From: Micavibrio sp.
Lineage (GTDB): Bacteria; Pseudomonadota; Alphaproteobacteria; Micavibrionales; UBA2020
Direction of reading: 5' to 3'
NCBI GenBank assembly: GCA_028283745.1
Contig: JAPWJZ010000008.1
Location: 499,290-563,289 of the forward strand
Length of the DNA stretch: 64,000 bases
This document shows positions 58,257 to 64,000 of this stretch, piece after piece; position 1 is the stretch's first letter, and every line of letters starts with the position of its first letter. The translations under genes were made by a program, and so were the position numbers. The notes under the pieces were generated by a model. That model saw only the letters and a program-made list of their open reading frames with translations. It was not told where the DNA came from and ran no database searches.

Positions 58257-61200
58257 TTGCGTCCTTCCGGCTGGCGCAGAATAACCCTTGCCCGCAAGAC
58301 CTTTTCCTTGAAAATCGACCGTCTTTCCATTTTCATGTTCCGCCTTGCCGGCATTTTCGTCGGCTTGACGGGGCTTGCCGTGATGGTGGGCTGGCTTACG
58401 GGCAATGCCGCGCTGGTGCAGCTGCATCCGTCGTTCGAGGCGATGAAGTTCAATACCGCCGCCCTGCTGTTCATCACCAGCTTCGGCCTGCTGGCGATCG
58501 GGCGGCGTGATACGCGTCCCGCGATTGCCATTGGCGCCTTTGTTGCCACGGCATCTCTCATCATCCTCTCGCAGTTCATGCTGGGCCTTGATTATGGCAT
58601 CGACACGCTGGTGACAAACGCTGCCTTGACGCAGCATTCGGTCTATCCAGGCCGCTTTTCGGTCAATACCGGTTGCTGCTTTGTCATCAGCGGCACGGCG
58701 CTGGTCCTCAGCGGAATTGCCGGCCGGCAAAAATCGATCATTTTCATGCTGGGCGTTGCAGGCTGCCTTCTGGTCGCGCTGACCGTGCCGCCGCTGCTGG
58801 GCTATTTGACAGGGACTGAGGAATACTATGTCTGGGGCGCGGCGGTCGGCATGGCCTTTCATACCGCGCTTTGCTTCCTGCTTATCGGCGCCAGCTTTTT
58901 GCGCGTCGTCATCCGCCAGCCGGCGGAGAATATTACGTGGCTGCCGCTGCCTGTTTTCGCCATGCTTGTGGTGCTGACTGTTACTTTCTGTCAGGCAAGC
59001 GAGAACGACCACCGCCGTGAACTCGGCGGCATTGTGCAGGCGGAGGCCACCGCCATCGGCCATAACAGCAAGTTGTATCTCGACGGCTTGTTCCAGGCCA
59101 TTCAGCGCATCAACAGCCGCTGGGAACGGCAGGGCGGCACGCCGCAGCGCCTGTGGGAAGCGGATGCAACGGAATACCTGCACGCCTACCCGGTATTGCT
59201 GGCGCTTAGCTGGGCCAATGCGGATTCACGCCTGCAATGGCTGGTATCGCTCAAAACCCTTAAAAAAATGCCCAACTTTAACATCGCGTTTGAAGATACG
59301 CGGCGTGCTGCCATCAACCGCGCGCGTGAAAGCGGCATGCCGCAAATGACGGGGCTTGTGCATCTTGTGCAGGGCGGCATTGGCTTTGTCGGCTACAATC
59401 CCTTGTATGTGAATAAGCGCTACGACGGCATGATTGTTTCCAGCTTCAACGTCGATGACCTCTTTGGCACGCTGCTGGCCAAAGGCAGCCAGTCCGATTA
59501 TAAAATCGAGGTCTTTATCAACGACCAGAAAGCCTATGATAACGGCGCGCCCGGGCTGGAAAACAGCAAGGACATGCAGGCGTCATCCGCCATGTTCATC
59601 CGCGGGCGCGAATGGCGGTTTAACTTTACGCCGACGCCGCAGTTTTTAACCAGCCACCCGTCGCCGGTTGCGCACCTGTTGCTTATCATCGGCCTTATTG
59701 TCTCCGCCCTTGCCTCGCTCAGCATGCACTTCGGCGTCCGTGAAAAGCTGGCGCGTAACATGCTGAAGCATTCGCGCGACCAGATGGTTTACTTCGTCAA
59801 GCACATCCCTGTCGCCTTTGCCGTTTGCGATGCCGACATGCGCTACCTCATGGTCAGCGACCGCTGGTACAGCGACTTCCGCCTTCCCAGTGAAAACATC
59901 ATTGGCCGCACGCACTTCGAGGTGTTTTTCAATTCTCCGGATAAATGGCGTGAAATATTGTTCGATTGCCTTAAAAGCGGCGCGTCGTCGGATAGCGAGG
60001 ATATGATCACGCTGAAAAGCGGGCGCATCATGTGGCTGCGCTGGATTGTGCGTCCATGGTATAAAAATGACGGCGCGCTTGGCGGCCTGCTCATGGCGAC
60101 GGAAATTATTACCGAGCGCAAGGATGCCGAAAGCAAGCTGCGCATCGCGCGCGATGCCGCCGATGCCGCCAGCCGCGCCAAGTCCGACTTCCTCGCCGAC
60201 ATGAGCCATGAAATCCGCACGCCCATGAATGCCATCATCGGCATGACGCGGATGCTGATGCGCTCCAGCCTTGACCGCAGCCAGATGCACTATGCGGGTA
60301 CCGTGCTGCGTTCCGCTGAATCGTTGATGCAGATCATCAGCGATATTCTTGACCTCTCGAAGATTGAGGCGGGAAAGACGGTGATTGAAGAAATTCCGTT
60401 CAGCCTGCGCGCGCTGTGCGAAGATGCGGCCGAGGTCTTCCGCCTGCAAACGGAAATTGCGCCGGCCAATAGCTCGCTCGGCGCTGTTACCTTCAACCTT
60501 GAATATGGCGATCATCTGCCCGACTGGGTGGTGGGTGACCCGCTGCGCATTCGCCAGGTTGTATATAACCTGTGCGGCAATGCCATGAAATTTACGCGCG
60601 CAGGCAGCGTTACCTTGCGCGTTGCGGCGAAGGAAGTGACTGAAAATACGGCGACGCTGGTTATTTCCGTGCAGGATACCGGCATTGGCATTCACCCCGA
60701 CAAGCTGCAAACCATCTTCAACAAGTTTGACCAGGCGGATGAAACTATTACCCGCAACTTCGGCGGCAGCGGCCTTGGCCTTGCCATTTCAAACCGTCTC
60801 GTGATGCTGATGGGCAGCCGCATTGAAGTCACCAGCGCGCCCGGCAAGGGGTCCGATTTTTTCTTCACGCTGGCGTTGCCGCTGGCATCCCCATCAGAAG
60901 TGACGGGCTTTTTGGATGAGGACGACGGCGCGGCGGCGGCCGTCTATCATTACCGCAATACCTGCGTGCTGCTGGCGGAAGACAGCCTGCCGAACCAGGA
61001 AATTCTGGCGGCCTTGTTGCAACGCTACGGGATTGAAACGGTTATAGCCGGTAACGGCGAAGAAGCGCTGGCAATATTGCCGACGCGTGAATTTGACCTG
61101 GTGCTGATGGACTGCAAAATGCCGCGCATGGACGGGTTTGAAGCAACCGCGAATATCCGCAAGTTTCCGCCGCCGCTTGGCAATATCACCATCGTCGCAC

Positions 61201-61721
61201 TTACAGCCAACGCGCTTGAGGGCGACCGCGAAAAATGCCTTGCCGCCGGGATGGATGATTACCTGCCGAAGCCCGTGCGCGAAACGCGGCTGCTGCAATT
61301 GCTGGGCACATGGCTGCCGGTTGAAAAACGCGTGCTGGAAGTTTCCGTCACCGCCGCCGGTGACATGCCGCGCCCCGATAGCGACGGCGACATTGATAGC
61401 GTGATGCTTCAGGAGACGCGCAGCGCCCTTGGTGAACGGTTTGACGGCGTGCTGGCGGGCTTCCTGTCGGAAACCCAAAACCTGCTGGGCTTTATCGCAA
61501 CAGCGATCGAGGCGGGAAATATTGCAGAGGTGAGCAACCTTGCGCATATCGTGAAGTCCAGTACCCGCCAGTTTGGCGCGCCGAAGGTTGGCACGCAAGC
61601 CGAGCTGATGCAGGCGCGGGCGGATGACGGGGATGCCGCCGCGCTGCCGCCCTTGCTGAAGAGCCTGAAACGCGATTGGGACAGCTTTGTTACCGCGCTG
61701 CAAAAGCGCAACGGCGTTTAA
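58257..61721 (+). CDS. Hybrid sensor kinase: 7TM-CHASE-PAS-HisKA-HATPase-REC-Hpt
   Basis: A 1,154-residue membrane phosphorelay kinase. About seven transmembrane helices (25-245), a CHASE-like periplasmic domain (about 250-460; QRINSRWERQGG, GGIGFVGYNPLYV), another helix (about 475-500), PAS (about 510-620; FAVCDADMRYLMVSDRWY), HisKA with SHEIRTPMNAIIG (about 650), HATPase (DTGIGIHPD, GSGLGLAIS), REC (about 900-1020; LLAEDSLPN, Asp in LVLMDCKMP) and Hpt with AHIVKSS (about 1096). The formal TTG start lacks a ribosome site; ATG 58335 is another option. It is a BarA/CHASE-type kinase able to carry a full His-Asp-His relay to the divergent receiver. Confidence 0.88.
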   Translation: MRPSGWRRITLARKTFSLKIDRLSIFMFRLAGIFVGLTGLAVMVGWLTGNAALVQLHPSFEAMKFNTAALLFITSFGLLAIGRRDTRPAIAIGAFVATASLIILSQFMLGLDYGIDTLVTNAALTQHSVYPGRFSVNTGCCFVISGTALVLSGIAGRQKSIIFMLGVAGCLLVALTVPPLLGYLTGTEEYYVWGAAVGMAFHTALCFLLIGASFLRVVIRQPAENITWLPLPVFAMLVVLTVTFCQASENDHRRELGGIVQAEATAIGHNSKLYLDGLFQAIQRINSRWERQGGTPQRLWEADATEYLHAYPVLLALSWANADSRLQWLVSLKTLKKMPNFNIAFEDTRRAAINRARESGMPQMTGLVHLVQGGIGFVGYNPLYVNKRYDGMIVSSFNVDDLFGTLLAKGSQSDYKIEVFINDQKAYDNGAPGLENSKDMQASSAMFIRGREWRFNFTPTPQFLTSHPSPVAHLLLIIGLIVSALASLSMHFGVREKLARNMLKHSRDQMVYFVKHIPVAFAVCDADMRYLMVSDRWYSDFRLPSENIIGRTHFEVFFNSPDKWREILFDCLKSGASSDSEDMITLKSGRIMWLRWIVRPWYKNDGALGGLLMATEIITERKDAESKLRIARDAADAASRAKSDFLADMSHEIRTPMNAIIGMTRMLMRSSLDRSQMHYAGTVLRSAESLMQIISDILDLSKIEAGKTVIEEIPFSLRALCEDAAEVFRLQTEIAPANSSLGAVTFNLEYGDHLPDWVVGDPLRIRQVVYNLCGNAMKFTRAGSVTLRVAAKEVTENTATLVISVQDTGIGIHPDKLQTIFNKFDQADETITRNFGGSGLGLAISNRLVMLMGSRIEVTSAPGKGSDFFFTLALPLASPSEVTGFLDEDDGAAAAVYHYRNTCVLLAEDSLPNQEILAALLQRYGIETVIAGNGEEALAILPTREFDLVLMDCKMPRMDGFEATANIRKFPPPLGNITIVALTANALEGDREKCLAAGMDDYLPKPVRETRLLQLLGTWLPVEKRVLEVSVTAAGDMPRPDSDGDIDSVMLQETRSALGERFDGVLAGFLSETQNLLGFIATAIEAGNIAEVSNLAHIVKSSTRQFGAPKVGTQAELMQARADDGDAAALPPLLKSLKRDWDSFVTALQKRNGV

Positions 61722-62005
61722 CTCATTATATATGTGCAAATATCTGCCCATAATTGAACGTCTGTGTTTTTGACGCGTTGCAGCAATTTGTAACGGGTGA
61801 TTGTTTTGCAGAAAGCCCGTGAAGACCGCAGTGCGCTACACCCTGTGCATTTTCGATACAATCATATTTTGTTGCCGCTTTCTTGCTTTGTTGCAAGACA
61901 GCATGTTTACATCGTAATAGTTTCGGGTTTAGTATTTCTTCGTGACCGTTTCGGTACGAATAAATCTTTGTCGTATTCCTGCTTTGTATTATCTCGGGGG
62001 CTTTA
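61722..62005 (+). promoter_or_regulatory. Upstream region of the porin gene
   Basis: 284 bases without a convincing gene. TTGCAA (61891-61896), 18 bases, TAATAG (61915-61920) is a possible promoter; otherwise nothing specific was seen. Confidence 0.35.
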
Positions 62006-63589
62006 ATGAAAAAAATGATCCGTTCATCTGTATGCGTCGCGGCCATCCTGTGTGGTTTGCTTGCGTCAAATACACCCGCGCTCGCCGCCGACCAGTCGGC
62101 TGAAATTCGTGAACTGCAGGCGCAGGTGAAAATGCTGCAGGAACGCCTCGATAAAATGGCCGCAGCCCCCGCAGTTGCAGCACCCGCATATCAGGCCAAC
62201 CCCAGCGCCTATGCCGCAAATGCCGGCACCCCCGTTGGCGCGCCACCCGCTGCTGGCGCAACGAATGTTGCAGCTGCTGCCCCGGCGGCGCCCACCGCGC
62301 CGATCTTCAAGATCGGCAGCAAGCTGACGCTGACCCCCGGCGGCTTCATCGATACGACCGGCATTTACCGCACGAAGAATGAATCTGCCGATACGGTCAG
62401 CAACTTCAACACCGCCATTCCGTTCCCCAACGCCGCTGCATCGCGCGAAGGCGAATTCCGCGGCTCCGCCCGCAGCACGCGCCTGTCGTTGCTTGCCGCC
62501 GGCTCGCCGGATGACCACACCAACCTGCTGGCTTATGTGGAGGGTGACTTCCTTGCCGCCGGCAGCACATCCAACTCTGTTGAAACCAACAGCTATGCGC
62601 CGCGCGTACGCCAGGCGTATCTGGGTTATGAGCGCAAAGACCTTGGCCTGAACGTCTATGCCGGCCAAATGTGGAACCTTGCAACCCTGTACAAGGCCGG
62701 CCTGTCGCCGCGCAGCGAAGCCCTGCCGATCACGATTGACGTGGGCCTGCTGCCGGGCTTTACCTATGCGCGCGGCCCTGAAGTGCGCGTCGTGAAGACG
62801 TTTGATGAAAACAAAATTTCCGCCGGTCTTGGCGTCAGCTCACCGCAGCTGAACGTCGGCGGCGCGGCCCTGACGGGCGGCGGCGCGGTGACGGTACAGA
62901 ACGCCGGTAACGCTGCGACCTATTCCGGCAACATGTCGCTGGACGTGGCACCAGACATTACCGCGAAGCTCGCCTTCGACCCCGGCTTTGGCCACTATGA
63001 AGTTTATGGCCTTGCCCGCTGGTTCCGCGATTCCGAAGTTGTGAGCCAGGACACGAATGACAGCATGGGCGGCGGCATTGGCGCCGGCGCGGTTGTGCCG
63101 GTTATCGCCAAGAAACTTGACCTGCAGGCAAACGTGCTTGCTGGTAAAGGCGTTGGCCGCTACGGCCCGGCCCTGCTGCCCGACGTTGCGCTCAAAACCA
63201 ACCTCGAGCTGAAGCCGCTTGAAACCATCATGGGCTCCATCGGCTTTATCGGCCACCCGATTCCCTTGTGGGATGTGTACCTGTTCGGCGGCTACGAAAA
63301 AGTCAACCGCTACGACACGGGCGCTGCCACCGGCTTCGGTTATGGCGACTCCAACCTCAGCAACTCGAACTGCTATGTGAAGGGCGGCGCTTGTAACGCT
63401 GTTACCTCCAGCATTACGGCGCTGACCGGCGGTGTCTGGCATGACCTTTACAAAGGCGATTACGGCGACCTGAAGGTCGGCGCGCAAAACGCCCTTATCC
63501 GCCGTGACAGCTTTGCCGATGACAACGGCACCAACCCGCACGCGTATGAAGACATCTCCATGGTGTCGCTGCGCTACTTCCCGTTCTGA
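62006..63589 (+). CDS. DcaP-like trimeric outer-membrane porin
   Basis: A 527-residue outer-membrane protein: signal peptide (1-27, ALA-AD), a coiled coil (IRELQAQVKMLQERLDKM, about 31-50), an Ala/Pro-rich linker (55-95), then a 16- to 18-strand type beta barrel (LTPGGFIDTTGIY, STRLSLLAAG, AYLGYERKDLGLNVYAGQMW) ending in Phe (SLRYFPF). The coiled coil plus barrel layout is that of DcaP/OprP-like porins that import organic acids. GGGGG precedes the ATG. The following DUF485/acetate-permease-type genes suggest a small organic acid such as acetate as the substrate. Confidence 0.88.
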   Translation: MKKMIRSSVCVAAILCGLLASNTPALAADQSAEIRELQAQVKMLQERLDKMAAAPAVAAPAYQANPSAYAANAGTPVGAPPAAGATNVAAAAPAAPTAPIFKIGSKLTLTPGGFIDTTGIYRTKNESADTVSNFNTAIPFPNAAASREGEFRGSARSTRLSLLAAGSPDDHTNLLAYVEGDFLAAGSTSNSVETNSYAPRVRQAYLGYERKDLGLNVYAGQMWNLATLYKAGLSPRSEALPITIDVGLLPGFTYARGPEVRVVKTFDENKISAGLGVSSPQLNVGGAALTGGGAVTVQNAGNAATYSGNMSLDVAPDITAKLAFDPGFGHYEVYGLARWFRDSEVVSQDTNDSMGGGIGAGAVVPVIAKKLDLQANVLAGKGVGRYGPALLPDVALKTNLELKPLETIMGSIGFIGHPIPLWDVYLFGGYEKVNRYDTGAATGFGYGDSNLSNSNCYVKGGACNAVTSSITALTGGVWHDLYKGDYGDLKVGAQNALIRRDSFADDNGTNPHAYEDISMVSLRYFPF

Positions 63590-63622
63590 TCGCTGCATAA
63601 CTTTCGCGAAAGGTACCCTGAC

Positions 63623-63928
63623 ATGACTGAAGAAGAAGCAAAACGCATCCGCAACCTGCCGGAGTTCAAGGAAATGACGGCGGCCAAGAAAGCCGTCAAC
63701 ATTCCCATCAACCTCGTCATCATCCTGGCCTACTTCGGTTTCGTTTTGATGATTGCCTATGACCCGGCTGCCCTGGGCGTTCCGGCGGGCGATGGCGTTA
63801 TCAGCATCGGCATCTATGCGGGTCTCGCCCTGCTGGTGCTGGCCTTCCTGCTCACCGCCGTTTACATGCATCTTGCAGACGGCAAGCTGGCGGAACTACA
63901 CCGCAAGCTGCTCGCCAAAATCGGCTGA
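63623..63928 (+). CDS. DUF485 (YjcH-like) inner-membrane protein
   Basis: A 101-residue protein with two transmembrane helices (about 26-48 and 62-84) and the DUF485 layout (charged start EEEAKRIRNLPEF, end HLADGKLAELHRKLL). YjcH is encoded with the acetate/glycolate symporter ActP and supports its function. GAAAGG precedes the ATG, and the probable permease begins 21 bases downstream. Confidence 0.85.
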   Translation: MTEEEAKRIRNLPEFKEMTAAKKAVNIPINLVIILAYFGFVLMIAYDPAALGVPAGDGVISIGIYAGLALLVLAFLLTAVYMHLADGKLAELHRKLLAKIG

Positions 63929-63949
63929 TAATTTTAAGGAAAGATCTAC

Positions 63950-64000
63950 ATGAACGAGTTTAACTGGAACGACTTTGTCGCGCACCTCAACGGTACGGCG
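63950..64000 (+). CDS. Probable acetate-permease-type symporter, N-terminal end (partial)
   Basis: Only 17 codons are present (MNEFNWNDFVAHLNGTA), preceded by AAGGA. The identification as an ActP-like sodium:solute symporter rests on position after a DUF485 gene, not on the short peptide. Confidence 0.5.
   Translation, partial: MNEFNWNDFVAHLNGTA

Noticed and set aside
1-64000. tRNA, rRNA, insertion sequences, integrases, phage genes
   Set aside because: None recognised on either strand; no transposase or integrase motif appears in any convincing gene.

Overview
The window looks like chromosomal DNA from a free-living Gram-negative bacterium, most likely an alphaproteobacterium. The support is GC-rich coding DNA, abundant two-component signalling, outer-membrane and periplasmic proteins, and several close matches to the alphaproteobacterial general-stress (EcfG) promoter GGAAC-N16/17-CGTT. 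No tRNA, rRNA, CRISPR array, insertion sequence or prophage was recognised.

Layout. (1) 1-9266 is mostly a stress and envelope block of small genes split by strong hairpin terminators: DUF883/holin-like pair, CsbD, PRC-barrel, EF-hand, two lipoproteins, a helical unknown, an SH3 protein, a receiver, a PA0069-type radical SAM enzyme and a glycine-zipper membrane protein, ending in a cold-shock protein. Six of these transcription units have EcfG-like promoters. (2) 9419-16777 holds a DEAD-box helicase (with a DETD motif), then an envelope-lipid operon (LtaS/EptA-like transferase, PAP2 phosphatase, response regulator, histidine kinase) and a membrane-anchored Cys-phosphatase. Both the operon and the phosphatase have a PmrA-box-like TTTAAG-N5-CTTAAG element. 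(3) 16908-27427 holds YfiR plus a frameshifted hybrid kinase, an aldo/keto reductase, a CPA1 antiporter, a cytochrome P460, an unusual receiver-PPDK chimera and a receiver-ATPase switch protein.

(4) 27568-44674 is a type I secretion locus. It has a giant substrate with about 33 repeats of roughly 109 residues (about 4,000 aa if two apparent frame breaks are repaired), two ABC exporter subunits with degenerate signature motifs, and an HlyD adaptor. (5) 44684-48658 is an ArsR-controlled ABC (MacB/FtsX-like) and DUF3299 cluster that resembles a zinc-starvation cluster of pseudomonads. (6) 48645-55499 has a two-partner-secretion adhesin divergent from an OmpR/kinase pair, followed by a small EcfG-type gene. 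(7) 55729-64000 has a His-rich periplasmic protein with a second cytochrome P460, a lone receiver divergent from a CHASE-PAS hybrid kinase with Hpt, a DcaP-like porin, and the start of a DUF485/acetate-permease-type operon.

Taken together, the window concerns envelope homeostasis and surface display. General-stress genes protect the cell envelope, a PmrAB-like system appears to modify lipids, and two secretion pathways export very large surface proteins. Three single-base frame breaks (17726-17730, 28225-28230, about 28730) fall in otherwise intact long genes and need read-level confirmation.
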